A DNA stretch of 37,033 nt from Clostridia bacterium (GCA_017961575.1 JAGCXA010000045.1:1-37033), one strand, 5' to 3'. Numbered from the stretch's first letter, positions 24,423 through 36,974 are shown. Program-made: numbers and translations. The notes: a model not told the origin generated them from the letters alone.

Positions 24423-26006
24423 ATGTGTTCGATATTCGGTTATTGCGGCCCCGTCGCGGACAGAACCGCGTTTGAAGGGGCGTTCCAAAAAACCAAATCG
24501 CGCGGACCCGACGACAGTCGCGTGATCGCGGCGGGGAAAGGGCTTCTTGCCTTTCACCGCCTTGCGATCATGGGGCTGACGCCGGAGGGGATGCAGCCGT
24601 TCACTCTGAACGGCTGCGCCGCCGTGTGTAACGGCGAACTTTATTCTTTTACGCGCGAGCGCGCGAAACTCTTAGAGAAAGGGTATTCTTTCAAGAGCGA
24701 CAGCGACTGCGAGATCCTGCTCCCGATGTATTTCGAGTACGGGGTCGACCTCTTTTCAAAACTCGACGCGGAATTCGCCTGCGTGATCCACGACGGCAGA
24801 ACCGACGAGTGGATCGCCGCCCGCGACCCGATCGGGATCCGCCCGCTCTACTACGGCTACGACGAAAACGGCACGATCCTGTTCGCGAGCGAAGCGAAGA
24901 ACCTCGTCGGGCTCTCGAAAAAGATTCTGCCGTTCCCTCCGGGGCACTACTACAAGGGCGGGCGCTTCATCCGCTACGCCGATCCCGCCAAGGTCGACGC
25001 GATCTGTCACGACGATCTTGAAACGGCGTGCGGGAACATCCGCGAAAAACTGATCGCCGGGGTGGAAAAGCGGATGGTCGCCGACGCGAAGGTCGGGTTT
25101 CTGCTTTCCGGGGGGCTTGATTCCTCGCTCGTCTGCGCGATCGCGGCGCGGCTCTCCGACCGTCCCATCAGGACGTTCGCTATCGGGATGGACAAGGACG
25201 CGATCGACCTCAAATACGCGCGGCAGGTCGCCGACTTCATCGGGTCGGATCACACCGAGGCCTATATGACACGGGACGAAGTACTCGTGTCGCTTGAAAC
25301 GGTGGTGAAACTCCTCGGCACCTTCGACATCACCACGGTTCGCGCCAGTATGGGGATGTACCTCGTTTGCAAAGCCATCCACGAGACGACCGACGTCCGG
25401 GTGCTGCTGACGGGGGAGATCTCGGACGAACTCTTCGGCTACAAGTACACCGACTTCGCCCCCGACGCCGCGGCGTTCCAGACCGAAGCCGAAAAGCGGA
25501 TCCGGGAACTGCACGCCTACGACGTCCTGCGCGCCGACCGCTGCATCTCGGTCAACTCGCTGGAAGCGCGGGTACCCTTCGGCGACCTCGATTTCGTGAA
25601 ATACGTTATGGCGCTCGACCCCGAAATGAAGATGAACCGCTACGGCAAGGGCAAGTACCTGCTCCGGCACGCCTTCGAGGGGCTCGGGTATCTGCCCGAC
25701 CCGATCCTCTGGCGTGAGAAAGCGGCGTTCTCCGACGCGGTGGGTCATTCGATGGTCGACGACCTGAAAGAGTACGCCGAGACGGTCTACTCCGACGAAG
25801 AATACGAAAAGCGCCGGAAAAAGTACGACTACGCGCAGCCCTTTACCAAAGAGTCGCTTCTCTACCGCGAACTCTTCGAGAAGCACTATCCGGGACAGGC
25901 GGAGATGATCCCCGGCTTCTGGATGCCGAACAAAGAATGGCGCGGCTGCGACGTGAACGACCCGTCCGCCAGAGTGCTGTCCAACTACGGCGACAGCGGA
26001 AAATAA
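24423..26006 (+). CDS. asnB: Asparagine synthetase, glutamine-hydrolysing
   Basis: A 527-residue AsnB that makes asparagine from aspartate, ATP and the amide of glutamine. The N-terminal class II amidotransferase has Cys2 as nucleophile (MCSIFGYCG) with RGPDDSR, HRLAIMG and CNGELYS. The synthetase half carries the PP-loop [24 protein letters not shown] and a C-terminal region [21 protein letters not shown]. Length is close to bacterial AsnB of the E. coli type. It begins three bases after the transporter stop, with GTGGAG inside that gene's end, so it is in the same transcript. The neighbourhood supplies its glutamine. Confidence 0.95.
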   Translation: MCSIFGYCGPVADRTAFEGAFQKTKSRGPDDSRVIAAGKGLLAFHRLAIMGLTPEGMQPFTLNGCAAVCNGELYSFTRERAKLLEKGYSFKSDSDCEILLPMYFEYGVDLFSKLDAEFACVIHDGRTDEWIAARDPIGIRPLYYGYDENGTILFASEAKNLVGLSKKILPFPPGHYYKGGRFIRYADPAKVDAICHDDLETACGNIREKLIAGVEKRMVADAKVGFLLSGGLDSSLVCAIAARLSDRPIRTFAIGMDKDAIDLKYARQVADFIGSDHTEAYMTRDEVLVSLETVVKLLGTFDITTVRASMGMYLVCKAIHETTDVRVLLTGEISDELFGYKYTDFAPDAAAFQTEAEKRIRELHAYDVLRADRCISVNSLEARVPFGDLDFVKYVMALDPEMKMNRYGKGKYLLRHAFEGLGYLPDPILWREKAAFSDAVGHSMVDDLKEYAETVYSDEEYEKRRKKYDYAQPFTKESLLYRELFEKHYPGQAEMIPGFWMPNKEWRGCDVNDPSARVLSNYGDSGK

Positions 26007-26031
26007 AAAAACGAAAAAGAGGAACAAGGCA

Positions 26032-26751
26032 ATGGAGAAAAAGGAACAACTCTACGAAGGAAAAGCGAAGAAGGTCTTCAAAACCGACGATCCCGAAAAA
26101 CTGATCGTCTCCTACAAGGACGACGCGACGGCGTTCAACGGGCTGAAAAAAGGGACCATCGCGGGCAAGGGCGTCATCAACAACCAGATGAGCAACCGGC
26201 TGATGAAACTGCTCGAACAAGAGGGGGTCCCGACCCACTTCGTCGAGGAACTCTCGGAGCGCGAAACGCTGGTCAAGCGGGTGACGATCGTGCCGCTTGA
26301 AGTGATCGTGCGGAATATCTCGGCGGGGTCGTTCGCCAAGCGGTACGGGGTCGAGGAGGGGATCGTTTTCAAGTCCCCCACGATCGAGTATTCGTATAAG
26401 AACGACGCGCTCGGCGACCCGCTCCTGAACCGCTATCACGCGCTGGCGCTGGGGCTCGCGACCGAGGCGGAACTCGATACGATCGAACAATACTCCTTCA
26501 AGGTCAACGAGGCGCTGTCGGCGTTTTGGCGCGACTGCGGCGTGACGCTGGTCGATTTCAAACTCGAATTCGGACGGCTCTCCGACGGCACGGTCGTGCT
26601 CGCCGACGAGATCAGCCCCGACACCTGCCGCCTCTGGGACAGCAAGACCAAGGAAAAACTCGACAAGGACCGTTTCCGCCGCGATCTCGGCGGCGTCGAG
26701 GACGCCTACCGCGAGATCATGGGGCGGCTCGAAAAGAAACTCGGCAAGTAA
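26032..26751 (+). CDS. purC: SAICAR synthase
   Basis: A 239-residue phosphoribosylaminoimidazole-succinocarboxamide synthase, the purine step that joins aspartate to CAIR using ATP. The signature start [22 protein letters not shown], the substrate block [17 protein letters not shown] and [12 protein letters not shown] are all present. Length is normal. The start is ATG with GAGGA eight bases upstream, 25 bases after asnB. It takes nitrogen from aspartate rather than glutamine, the one amino-donor difference among this group, and is far from other pur genes except purF. Confidence 0.97.
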   Translation: MEKKEQLYEGKAKKVFKTDDPEKLIVSYKDDATAFNGLKKGTIAGKGVINNQMSNRLMKLLEQEGVPTHFVEELSERETLVKRVTIVPLEVIVRNISAGSFAKRYGVEEGIVFKSPTIEYSYKNDALGDPLLNRYHALALGLATEAELDTIEQYSFKVNEALSAFWRDCGVTLVDFKLEFGRLSDGTVVLADEISPDTCRLWDSKTKEKLDKDRFRRDLGGVEDAYREIMGRLEKKLGK

Positions 26752-26760
26752 GGGGCGGAT

Positions 26761-27504
26761 ATGTTCGACGCGGAAAAGGTCAAAAACGAGTGTGTCGCGT
26801 GGATCCGCGATTTCTTCCGGGAGAACGGCGAGGGATGCAACGCAATCGTCGGGATCTCGGGCGGCAAGGACAGTTCGACGGTCGCCGCTCTCTGTAAAGA
26901 GGCGCTCGGCGACGACCGGGTGATCGGCGTGTTGATGCCCTGCGGCGTGCAGAGCGATCTCGATATGGCGGAGTTGCTGGTTTCGCATCTCGGGATCCGG
27001 CGTTGCGTCGTCAATATCAAGGACGCCGTGGACGGGCTGAAAAAGAACCTGCCGTTCGATCTCTCCCGGCAGAGCGCGATCAACCTGCCCGCCAGGATAC
27101 GGATGGCGACGCTCTACGCCGTGGCGCAGAGCCGTAACGGGCGGGTGGCGAACACCTGCAACCTCTCGGAGGATTGGGTCGGTTACGCGACGAGGTACGG
27201 GGACGGAGCGGGGGATTTCAGCCCGCTGTCCCGCCTGACCGTCGCCGAGGTGAAGGAGATCGGGCGCGCGCTCGGTCTGCCCGAGACGCTGGTGGAGAAG
27301 GTTCCGATCGACGGGCTTTCGGGGAAAACCGACGAGGAGAATCTCGGGTTCACCTACGCCGAACTCGACCGCTACGTCCGGACGGGTAAGATCGACGATC
27401 CCGAAACGAAGAGAAAGATCGACCGCCTGCACGAAGCCAATCTCTTCAAACTGAAACCGATGCCGGCGTTCGACCCGAAGATCCCCGTCGCGGGGCAAGA
27501 ATAA
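26761..27504 (+). CDS. nadE: NAD synthetase, ammonia-dependent
   Basis: A 247-residue NadE forming NAD from deamido-NAD, ATP and ammonia. The PP-loop is VGISGGKDSSTVAAL, followed by GVLMPCGVQSD, ARIRMATLYAVAQ, NTCNLSEDWVGYATRYGDGAGDF and the family block DGLSGKTDEENLGFTY. The nitrilase-type glutaminase domain of long NadE is absent, so free ammonia is the donor unless another subunit supplies it. This fits its place between ammonium uptake and the amidotransferase genes. The start is ATG at 26761, nine bases after purC. Confidence 0.95.
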   Translation: MFDAEKVKNECVAWIRDFFRENGEGCNAIVGISGGKDSSTVAALCKEALGDDRVIGVLMPCGVQSDLDMAELLVSHLGIRRCVVNIKDAVDGLKKNLPFDLSRQSAINLPARIRMATLYAVAQSRNGRVANTCNLSEDWVGYATRYGDGAGDFSPLSRLTVAEVKEIGRALGLPETLVEKVPIDGLSGKTDEENLGFTYAELDRYVRTGKIDDPETKRKIDRLHEANLFKLKPMPAFDPKIPVAGQE

Positions 27505-27528
27505 CGGCGACCAAAGGAGACGACGAAG

Positions 27529-29055
27529 ATGGAAAAGATACTCGTGCTCGATTTCGGCGGGCAGTACGATCAGTTGATCGCCCGCCGCGTGCGGGAACAG
27601 CAGGTCTACGCCGAGATCAAGGCGTATAACCGCGTGACGGTCGACGAGATCCGCCGGGCGGGATACAAGGGGATCGTCTTCACGGGCGGGCCGAACAGCG
27701 TCTACGACCCCGCGTCGCCGCATTTTGACCCCGAGATCCTCTCGCTCGGGATCCCGCTCCTCGGGATCTGCTACGGGCATCAGTTGATCGCGTATCTCGC
27801 GGGCGGCGTGATCGGACCCGCCGCGAGCGGGAGCGAATACGGCAAGACCGAAGTGACGGTCAAGCCCGGCGTTCTCTTCGCCGGCGTGCCCGAAAAGAGC
27901 GTCGTCTGGATGAGCCACACCGACTACGTGTCGACCTTGCCCGCCGGATTTCACGCGGTCGCGTCGACCGACGCCTGCCCCTCCGCCGCGATGGCGGACG
28001 AGGGACGGAAGATCTACGGCGTGCAGTTCCACCCCGAAGTGACGCATTCCGAATACGGAACGAAGATCCTCTGCAACTTCCTCTTTTCGGTCTGCGGATG
28101 CGCGGGCGACTGGAAGATGGACGACTATATTGAGAAAACCGTAGCGGAATACAAAACCGCCCTCGCCGGGAAAAACGTGCTCTGCGCCCTCTCGGGCGGG
28201 GTCGATTCGGCGGTCGCGGCGGCGCTGATCCATCGGGCGGTGGGGGACAAACTGACCTGCGTGTTCGTCGATCACGGTCTGCTCCGCAAGAACGAGGGCG
28301 ACGGGGTCGAAAAGGTCTTTTCGGGCGGGTTCGGGATGAACTTTCTCCGCGTCGACGCCGAGGAGCGGTTTTTATCGAAACTCGCGGGCGTCGTCGAACC
28401 CGAAAAGAAGCGCAAGATCATCGGGGAGGAGTTCATCCGCGTCTTTGAAGACGTGCGCGACAAGATCGGAGACCCCGATATTCTCGTGCAGGGGACCATC
28501 TACCCCGACGTCGTCGAGAGCGGCAAGGGCGACGCCGCCACCATCAAGAGCCACCACAACGTCGGCGGGCTTCCGTCGGTGATGAAATTTCAGGGGATCG
28601 TCGAGCCGCTCCGCGACCTCTTCAAGGACGAGGTGCGCGAGGTCGGACGGAAACTCGGACTGCCCGAATCGCTCGTCTCGCGCCAACCCTTCCCGGGTCC
28701 CGGACTTGCCGTGCGGATCATCGGGGAGATCACGCGGGAGAGGGCGGACGTGCTTCGCGACGCCGACGCGATCTTCCGCTGTGAACTTGAAAAAGCGGGC
28801 GTTCGTCCGAGCCAGTATTTCGCGGTCCTGACCGACACCGCGAGCGTCGGGGTGATGGGGGACGCCCGGACCTACGGGCACGTCGTCGCGCTCCGCGCCG
28901 TCACGACCGACGACTTTATGACCGCCGACTGGACGCGGATCCCCTACGACGTACTGGAAGCGGCAAGCCGCCGGATCACAAACGAAGTGAAAACCGTCAA
29001 CCGGGTGGTGTACGATATTACCTCGAAACCGCCCGCGACGGTGGAATGGGAATGA
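27529..29055 (+). CDS. guaA: GMP synthase, glutamine-hydrolysing
   Basis: A 508-residue GuaA converting XMP to GMP with ATP and glutamine. Residues 1-190 are a class I amidotransferase with the nucleophile in [15 protein letters not shown] and the His/Glu motif [13 protein letters not shown]. The ATP pyrophosphatase domain follows with [16 protein letters not shown] and FVDHGLLR. The C-terminal dimerisation domain shows [15 protein letters not shown] and ends KPPATVEWE. The start is ATG with AAAGGAG ten bases upstream, 24 bases after nadE. A 219-base gap follows before pyrG, the only break in the rightward run. Confidence 0.97.
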   Translation: MEKILVLDFGGQYDQLIARRVREQQVYAEIKAYNRVTVDEIRRAGYKGIVFTGGPNSVYDPASPHFDPEILSLGIPLLGICYGHQLIAYLAGGVIGPAASGSEYGKTEVTVKPGVLFAGVPEKSVVWMSHTDYVSTLPAGFHAVASTDACPSAAMADEGRKIYGVQFHPEVTHSEYGTKILCNFLFSVCGCAGDWKMDDYIEKTVAEYKTALAGKNVLCALSGGVDSAVAAALIHRAVGDKLTCVFVDHGLLRKNEGDGVEKVFSGGFGMNFLRVDAEERFLSKLAGVVEPEKKRKIIGEEFIRVFEDVRDKIGDPDILVQGTIYPDVVESGKGDAATIKSHHNVGGLPSVMKFQGIVEPLRDLFKDEVREVGRKLGLPESLVSRQPFPGPGLAVRIIGEITRERADVLRDADAIFRCELEKAGVRPSQYFAVLTDTASVGVMGDARTYGHVVALRAVTTDDFMTADWTRIPYDVLEAASRRITNEVKTVNRVVYDITSKPPATVEWE

Positions 29056-29081
29056 CGCGGAGCATCATTTTCATTCCACCA

Positions 29082-30884
<1,803 letters not shown>

Positions 30885-30885
<1 letters not shown>

Positions 30886-32306
30886 TGAGCGGTCTGCACG
30901 AGGAATGCGGGGTGTTCGGAGTTTTCGCCGAACAGCCGACCGACGCGGCGCGCCTTGCGTATTACGGACTTTTCGCTCTGCAACACCGGGGGCAGGAGAG
31001 CTGCGGGATCGTCGTGAACGACGACGGGCTTTTCGTTTCGCATAAGGATCTCGGCACCGTTGCCGACGTGTTCACGAAGGAAACGCTCGCCTCGTTTCCG
31101 CGGGGGACGATGGCGGTCGGGCATACCCGCTACGGCACGACCGGAGGCACGAACCGGGCGAACTGTCAGCCGATCGAGGTCAACCACGTCAAGGGGAGGA
31201 TGGCGATCGCCCATAACGGCAACCTCTCGAACGCCGCCGAACTCCGCTCGGAACTCGAACTTTCGGGCGCGATCTTCCACACGTCGAGCGACACAGAAAC
31301 GATCGCCTATCTCGTGACGCGCGAACGGCTGACCGCTCCGTCGATCGAGGAAGCGCTGATCCGCGCGATGAGGACGCTCGACGGCGCGTATTCGCTCGTC
31401 CTGACGTCGCCCTCGAAACTGATCTGCGCCCGCGATCCCTACGGATTCCGCCCGCTCTGCTACGGAAAGACCCCCGACGGCGTTTATATCGTCGCGTCGG
31501 AAAGCTGCGCTCTTTCGGCGGTCGGCGCGGAGTTCGTCCGCGACGTGATGCCGGGCGAGGTGCTGGTCTTCTCGCGGGACGGGGTCACGTCGCGCCGCGA
31601 GCATTGCGGCGCGAAACCGAAAAAACTCTGCATTTTCGAGTATATCTACTTCTCTCGTCCCGATTCGACGATCGACGGTCGCTCGGTGCACGCCGCGCGG
31701 ATCGACGCCGGACGGATCTTAGCCGAGACGCACCCCGTCGACGCGGATCTCGTGATCGGGGTTCCCGATTCGGGGCTTGACGCCGCCCTCGGATACAGCC
31801 GGGCGTCGGGAATCCCCTACGACATCGGTCTCATCAAGAACAAGTATATCGGGCGCACCTTTATCTCCCCCGACGGGCGCGCCGATCAGGTGAACATCAA
31901 ACTCTCCGCCGTCGGGGAGGTCGTGCGCGGAAAGCGCGTCGTCCTGATCGACGATTCGATCGTCCGGGGAACGACCTCCGGTCGGATCGTGTCTCTGCTC
32001 CGCCGCGCCGGGGCGCGCGAGATCCATATGCGGGTGTCTGCGCCGCCGTTCCTCTATCCCTGCTTCTACGGGACCGACGTCGATTCGCGGAAGAACCTGA
32101 TCGCCGTCAAGCATACCCCCGCCGAGATCGCGGAGATGATCGGCGCCGATTCGCTCGGGTTCTTCCCGACCGAACGGCTCGCGGAACTCGCGGGCGACCG
32201 CCGCTTCTGCTGCGCGTGCTTCGACGGAAGATACCCGACGAAAACGCCGGACGACTCGCGGAAAAACCGATTTGAAACAAGATTATCCGAGCGAAAAGAG
32301 GAATGA
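30885..32306 (+). CDS. purF: Amidophosphoribosyltransferase
   Basis: A 473-residue PurF catalysing the first committed purine step, from PRPP and glutamine to phosphoribosylamine. The nucleophile is Cys8 in HEECGVFGVF, behind a seven-residue propeptide that must be removed, as in the B. subtilis-type Fe-S enzyme. The Ntn domain shows LQHRGQESCGIV, GHTRYGTTGG and AHNGNLSN; the PRPP-binding motif is VVLIDDSIVRGTTS. Late cysteines (CCACFDG, with others) fit the structural 4Fe-4S cluster. The start is ATG at 30885, overlapping the pyrG stop; a GTG one codon earlier is possible. It lies just ahead of carA. Confidence 0.96.
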
Positions 32307-32310
32307 AACG

Positions 32311-33405
32311 TTGATTTTGAAACCCGACAGAAAGATCATACTCGAAACCGGGGAGGAATTCGTCGGCTTCGGCTTCGGAGCGAAGGTCGACCGCGTGCTG
32401 GAAATCGTTTTCAACACCTCTCCGGTCGGCTATCAGGAAATCCTGTCCGACCCGTCCTATACCGATCAGGCGGTCGTTTTCACCTATCCCCTGATCGGCA
32501 ACTACGGGATGGCGGCGGACGACTACGAGACCGCGACCCCGACGATCGGGGCGCTCGTCGTGCGCGAGTACAACGACGAGCCGTCCAATTTCCGCGCCGA
32601 GAGGACGCTCGGCGAGGTGATGGAGCAATACGGGATCCCCGGTATCTCGGGCGTCGACACAAGAAAACTGAACCGTCTGATCCGCGACGGGGGAAGCCGG
32701 AAGGCGTACGTCTGTTCCGCCTCCGTCCCGCGTGACGAGGGGCTTCGGATCGCGCGGGAAACCGCCCTGCCGCGCGACGCCGTGTCGCGGGTGTCCTGCC
32801 GGGCGCCCTACGAGGTCGGGGAGGCGGGAGCGCGCTTTCACGTCGTCGCCGTCGACTGCGGAATGAAGACCAACATCGTCCGTTCGCTTGTCGCGCGGGG
32901 CTGCCGCGTGACGGTCGTGCCGTGGAACACGGCGGCGGAGACGATCCTTTCCCTCTCGCCCGACGGCGTTTTCCTCTCGAACGGACCGGGCGATCCGACC
33001 GACGTGCCCGAGACGGTCGCGACGGTGAAGGGGTTGCGCGGGCGCGTCCCGATCTTCGGGATCTGTCTCGGGCATCAGATCCTCTCGCTCGCCTGCGGAG
33101 CCGCGACCTACAAACTCAAATTCGGGCATCGCGGCGGGAACCATCCGGTGCTGGATCTCGGAACCGGAAAGATCGAGATCTCCTCGCAGAACCATTCCTA
33201 CGCCGTCGACGAGAGCAGTCTTTCGGGCACGGGTCTTACCGTGACGCACCGCAACCTGCTCGACGGAACGGTCGAGGGGGTGGCTTGTAAAAAAGACGGC
33301 GCGTTCAGCGTTCAGTACCACCCGGAGAGCGCCCCGGGTCCCCGCGACAGCGGGCATCTGTTCGACCGTTTCATCACGCTGATGGAGAGCAAAAAGAATG
33401 CCTAA
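32311..33405 (+). CDS. carA: Carbamoyl-phosphate synthase small subunit
   Basis: A 364-residue glutaminase subunit feeding ammonia to CarB. The N-terminal domain has ILETGEEFVGFGFG, FNTSPVGYQEILSDPSY and the GIPGISGVDTRKL block. The class I amidotransferase domain follows with LSNGPGDPTDVPET, FGICLGHQILSLACG (nucleophile Cys), KFGHRGGNHPV and VQYHPESAPGP. The start is TTG at 32311, because GAGGA lies eight bases upstream and no ATG fits; the frame is open 13 codons further into the end of purF. It is followed by carB with an eight-base overlap, ensuring a balanced ratio. Confidence 0.95.
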   Translation: MILKPDRKIILETGEEFVGFGFGAKVDRVLEIVFNTSPVGYQEILSDPSYTDQAVVFTYPLIGNYGMAADDYETATPTIGALVVREYNDEPSNFRAERTLGEVMEQYGIPGISGVDTRKLNRLIRDGGSRKAYVCSASVPRDEGLRIARETALPRDAVSRVSCRAPYEVGEAGARFHVVAVDCGMKTNIVRSLVARGCRVTVVPWNTAAETILSLSPDGVFLSNGPGDPTDVPETVATVKGLRGRVPIFGICLGHQILSLACGAATYKLKFGHRGGNHPVLDLGTGKIEISSQNHSYAVDESSLSGTGLTVTHRNLLDGTVEGVACKKDGAFSVQYHPESAPGPRDSGHLFDRFITLMESKKNA

Positions 33406-36400
33406 AAGAAACGATATCAAAAAAATACTTGTGATCGGCTCGGGTCCTATCGTGATCGGGCAGGCGGCGGAGTTCGACTACGCCGGGACGCAGGCGTGCC
33501 TCGCCCTCAAAGAGGAAGGGTACGAGGTCGTTCTTTGTAACTCCAACCCCGCGACCATCATGACCGACACCGCGATCGCCGACAAGGTGTATATGGAGCC
33601 CTTGACGCTCGAATATATCGCCAAGATCGTGCGTTACGAGCGCCCCGACGCGATCCTGCCCGGCATCGGCGGGCAGACCGGGCTGAACCTCGCGATGCAG
33701 CTCGAAAAGAAGGGGATCCTCGACGAGTGCCGCGTGGAACTGCTCGGCACCAAGAGAGAGGCGATCGAAAAAGCCGAGGACCGCGAACTCTTCAAGGAAC
33801 TCTGCGAGAGTATCGGCGAGCCGGTCATCCCCTCCGAGATCACCTACTCGGTCGAGGAGGCGCAAGCCGCCGCAAAGCGGATCGGTTATCCCGTCGTGCT
33901 TCGTCCCGCCTTCACGCTCGGCGGCACCGGCGGCGGCTTTGCCGATACCGAAGCGGAACTGCTCGACCTCGCCCCCAACGCCTTCGCGCTCTCCCCGGTG
34001 CACGAGGTGCTGATCGAGAAGAGCGTCAAGGGGTACAAGGAGATCGAATACGAGGTGATCCGGGACAAAAACGACACCGCGATCACCGTCTGCAATATGG
34101 AGAACCTCGATCCCGTCGGCATCCATACCGGCGACTCGATCGTCGTCTGCCCGTCCCAGACGCTTACCAATAAGGAATACCAGATGCTCCGCGACAGCGC
34201 GCTGAAAATCATCCGCACGCTCGGAATCGAGGGGGGCTGCAACGTGCAGTTCGCGCTCGATCCGCAGTCCTTCCGCTACTATCTGATCGAGGTCAACCCC
34301 CGCGTTTCGCGCTCCTCTGCGCTCGCGTCGAAGGCGAGCGGTTATCCCATCGCCCGCGTCTCGGCGAAGATCGGGGTCGGGATGACCCTCGACGAGATCA
34401 AGCTCGCCAACACCCCGGCGTCCTTTGAACCCGCGCTCGACTACGTCGTCACGAAACTGCCGCGTTTCCCCTTCGATAAGTTCGCCGACGCGAACAACAC
34501 CCTCTCGACCCAGATGAAGGCGACGGGCGAGGTGATGAGCGTCGGACGCACCTTTGAGGAAAGTCTCCTGAAAGGGATCCGCTCGCTTGAGATCGGGGCG
34601 TACCATCTGCATATCAAGAAGTTCGACGAGACCGAAACGACCGAACTTTTACGCTATGTCGGCGTCGGCACCGACGACCGGATCTACGCGATCGCAAGCC
34701 TCCTGCGGCGCGGCGTCACGGTCGACGCGATCGCGGAAAACACCGGGATCGACCTCTTTTTCCTCCGCAAACTGAAAAAGATCGTCGAGACCGAAACCCT
34801 GCTCCGCGGGGCGTCGGGAGACGCCGACGCGCTGCGGTACGCCAAGCGGATCGGCTTCTCGGATCGCGCGATCGGCGACCTCTGGGGGATGACCGAGCGC
34901 GAGGTGTTCGATCTGCGGACGGAAAAGGGGATCGTCCCGGTCTACAAGATGATCGACTCCTGCGCCTCCGAGTTCGACAGTTACATCCCGTATTTCTACT
35001 CGACCTACGAGGAGGAGAACGAGGCGCAGGTCGAACGCCGGAAGAAGATCGTCGTGCTCGGTTCGGGACCCATCCGCATCGGGCAGGGGGTCGAGTTCGA
35101 CTATTCGACCGTCCACGCCGTACAGACCATCCGGCGCGCGGGCTACGAGGCGATCGTCGTCAACAACAACCCCGAGACCGTCTCGACCGACTATACCTGC
35201 TCCGACAAGCTCTACTTCGAGCCGCTGACGGTCGAGGACGTGATGAACGTCCTGACGCTGGAAAAGCCCGACGGCGTGATCGTCACCCTCGGCGGGCAGA
35301 CGGCGATCAACCTCGCCGATCCCTTGAAAGAGCGCGGCGTGCCGATCATCGGTACCGACTGCGACGCGATCGACCGTGCCGAGGACCGCGACCTGTTCGA
35401 GAAACTGCTGCTCTCGCTCGGCATCCCGCAGCCCGAGGGACGGGCGGTCACGAGCATCGAGGAGGGCGTCGAAGCGGCGCGCGAGATCGGTTATCCCGTC
35501 CTCGTCCGTCCGAGTTTCGTGCTCGGCGGGCGCGCGATGCAGATCGTCGCCAAGGAAGAGGCGATGTGGGAATACCTCAAAACGGCGGTCGAGGTCGACC
35601 GCGACAAACCCGTTCTCGTCGATCATTACGTCCGCGGCAAGGAGGTCGAGGTCGATGCGGTCTGCGACGGCAAGCGGGTCTTCGTCCCCGGCATTATGGA
35701 ACTCGTCGAGCGCACCGGCGTTCACTCGGGCGACTCGATCAGCGTCTATCCGTCCTACTCGCTCTCGCAGAAGGTGAAGGATACGATCCTCGACTACGCC
35801 GAAAAACTCGGGCTCGGCATCGGGATCGTGGGGCTTTACAACATCCAGTTCATCGTCGATCCCGAGGAACGGGTCTACATCATCGAGGTCAACCCGCGCT
35901 CCTCGCGCACCGTGCCGTTCCTCTCGAAGGCGACGGGCTATTCGCTCGCCGACATCGGCACGCTCGTTTCTCTCGGCGTCTCGCTTGAAGAGCAGGGGAT
36001 CACCGAACGCTATCCGAAGGAAAAGGGGCGGTACTACGTCAAGGTCCCGGCGTTCTCGTTCACCAAACTGCGCGGAATGGACGCCTACCTGTCCCCCGAG
36101 ATGAAATCGACCGGCGAGGCGATCGGATACGATAAGAAACTCCACCGCGCCGCCTACAAGGCGATGATCGCCGCCGGGCTGACCCTGAAAAACTACGGTA
36201 CGGTGCTCGTCAGCGTCGCCGACGAGGACAAGGAGGAGACGGTCCCGCTGGTCCGGCGCTTCTACCGGATGGGCTTCAATATCGAGGCGACCACCCTGAC
36301 CGGCGAAGTTTTGCGTGAAAACGGCATCCGCACCCGCATCCGGCACAAGCCGAGCGAGGGAAGCGAAGAGGTGCTCGACTCGATCCGCGCCGGGTACGTC

Positions 36401-36580
36401 AGTTACGTCATCAACACCCGCGCGATCAAATCCGGCGTCCACTACGGCGACGGCGTCGCCATCCGCCGCTGCGCGGCGCAGAACAACATCACGATGCTGA
36501 CGTCGCTCGATACCGTCCGCCTGCTCCTCGACGTTTTGGAAGAGGTCACCCTCGGCGTCTCCACCGTCGACGCGGAGTGA
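33398..36580 (+). CDS. carB: Carbamoyl-phosphate synthase large subunit
   Basis: A 1060-residue large subunit that uses bicarbonate, two ATP and channelled ammonia to make carbamoyl phosphate for pyrimidines and arginine. Two homologous ATP-grasp halves are seen: VIGSGPIVIGQAAEFDYAGT with NPATIMTD at the start, and VLGSGPIRIGQGVEFDYSTV with NNNPETVSTD near residue 550. The C-terminal allosteric (MGS-like) domain begins near residue 930. It overlaps carA by eight bases and ends the rightward operon, followed by a terminator. The start is ATG at 33398 with GGAGAG upstream. All key blocks look intact. Confidence 0.98.
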   Translation: MPKRNDIKKILVIGSGPIVIGQAAEFDYAGTQACLALKEEGYEVVLCNSNPATIMTDTAIADKVYMEPLTLEYIAKIVRYERPDAILPGIGGQTGLNLAMQLEKKGILDECRVELLGTKREAIEKAEDRELFKELCESIGEPVIPSEITYSVEEAQAAAKRIGYPVVLRPAFTLGGTGGGFADTEAELLDLAPNAFALSPVHEVLIEKSVKGYKEIEYEVIRDKNDTAITVCNMENLDPVGIHTGDSIVVCPSQTLTNKEYQMLRDSALKIIRTLGIEGGCNVQFALDPQSFRYYLIEVNPRVSRSSALASKASGYPIARVSAKIGVGMTLDEIKLANTPASFEPALDYVVTKLPRFPFDKFADANNTLSTQMKATGEVMSVGRTFEESLLKGIRSLEIGAYHLHIKKFDETETTELLRYVGVGTDDRIYAIASLLRRGVTVDAIAENTGIDLFFLRKLKKIVETETLLRGASGDADALRYAKRIGFSDRAIGDLWGMTEREVFDLRTEKGIVPVYKMIDSCASEFDSYIPYFYSTYEEENEAQVERRKKIVVLGSGPIRIGQGVEFDYSTVHAVQTIRRAGYEAIVVNNNPETVSTDYTCSDKLYFEPLTVEDVMNVLTLEKPDGVIVTLGGQTAINLADPLKERGVPIIGTDCDAIDRAEDRDLFEKLLLSLGIPQPEGRAVTSIEEGVEAAREIGYPVLVRPSFVLGGRAMQIVAKEEAMWEYLKTAVEVDRDKPVLVDHYVRGKEVEVDAVCDGKRVFVPGIMELVERTGVHSGDSISVYPSYSLSQKVKDTILDYAEKLGLGIGIVGLYNIQFIVDPEERVYIIEVNPRSSRTVPFLSKATGYSLADIGTLVSLGVSLEEQGITERYPKEKGRYYVKVPAFSFTKLRGMDAYLSPEMKSTGEAIGYDKKLHRAAYKAMIAAGLTLKNYGTVLVSVADEDKEETVPLVRRFYRMGFNIEATTLTGEVLRENGIRTRIRHKPSEGSEEVLDSIRAGYVSYVINTRAIKSGVHYGDGVAIRRCAAQNNITMLTSLDTVRLLLDVLEEVTLGVSTVDAE

Positions 36581-36586
36581 AAAAAG

Positions 36587-36615
36587 AGCCGTGCTTGCGA
36601 AAGCACGGCTGTTTT
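36587..36615 (+). terminator. Terminator of the glnN-carB operon
   Basis: A perfect 10-bp stem AGCCGTGCTT/AAGCACGGCT with a GCGA tetraloop (36587-36610) is followed by GTTTT. It lies six bases after the carB stop. Confidence 0.9.
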
Positions 36616-36638
36616 ATGGTAGACCCCCGACCTTCGGG

Positions 36639-36830
36639 CGTGGATTCGGACGCGCCCGCGAATAGGGGTTCCCCGACGCGCGTGACGAAAGGAGCAAGCG
36701 TTGGGGTTTCCGACGGCGGGCGCTACCACCGTCTCTCGCCCGACGGAGAGGAAGGGAACGGCTTTTTCGGATGGCGAGAGACTTAGAGTTTCCGCCGCAG
36801 AGCGGCGAAAACTCGGGTGGTCCGAATACG
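36639..36830 (+). ncRNA. Candidate multibranched structured RNA downstream of carB
   Basis: A closing helix ATTCGGAC/GTCCGAAT (36644-36651 with 36820-36827), extended by CGT/ACG after a GG bulge, encloses three arms. Arm 1 is GCGCCCGC/GCGGGCGC (36652-36659 with 36716-36723), itself containing a 9-bp stem 36671-36679 with 36698-36706. Arm 2 is a perfect 10-bp stem GTCTCTCGCC/GGCGAGAGAC (36731-36740 with 36773-36782). Arm 3 is a 13-position hairpin (36786-36798 with 36802-36814, one mismatch, loop AGA). A compact, multi-helix RNA of about 190 bases with purine-rich loops is indicated. Size and lineage would suit the Firmicutes raiA RNA motif, but I cannot confirm the match from memory. No promoter was found; strand is inferred from direction of the preceding operon. 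Confidence 0.45.
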
Positions 36831-36846
36831 ACTGAGCCCCCGGTGG

Positions 36847-36974
36847 ATATTCGGGGCGACGCCCCGAATATTCGCTCACCCTTCGTCTGGTGAGCAAGCT
36901 CCCGGATCTCCGGGCGGCGAATGCGAACCACGCGTCCGGTCGCGTAAGGCGGCCGAACGCGTGGTTCGCATTCG
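36847..36974. repeat. Chain of four inverted repeats
   Basis: Following the candidate RNA come an 11-bp hairpin (36847-36857 with 36861-36871), a 7-bp hairpin GCTCACC/GGTGAGC (36874-36895), a 6-bp CCCGGA/TCCGGG (36901-36914) and a perfect 17-bp inverted repeat (36918-36934 with 36958-36974) around a 23-base GC-rich centre. No open reading frame is credible here. They may be further domains of the RNA or processing/termination hairpins. Confidence 0.6.

Noticed and set aside
25843-28275. 810-codon antisense frame across asnB, purC, nadE and guaA
   Set aside because: It covers four well-identified genes on the other strand and has low-complexity, motif-free composition.
36815-36845. GGGTGGTCCGAATACG resembling the T-box GGGTGGNACCGCG
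   Set aside because: The match is partial, no stem I or specifier loop was seen, and no aminoacyl-tRNA synthetase or amino-acid gene follows within the window.
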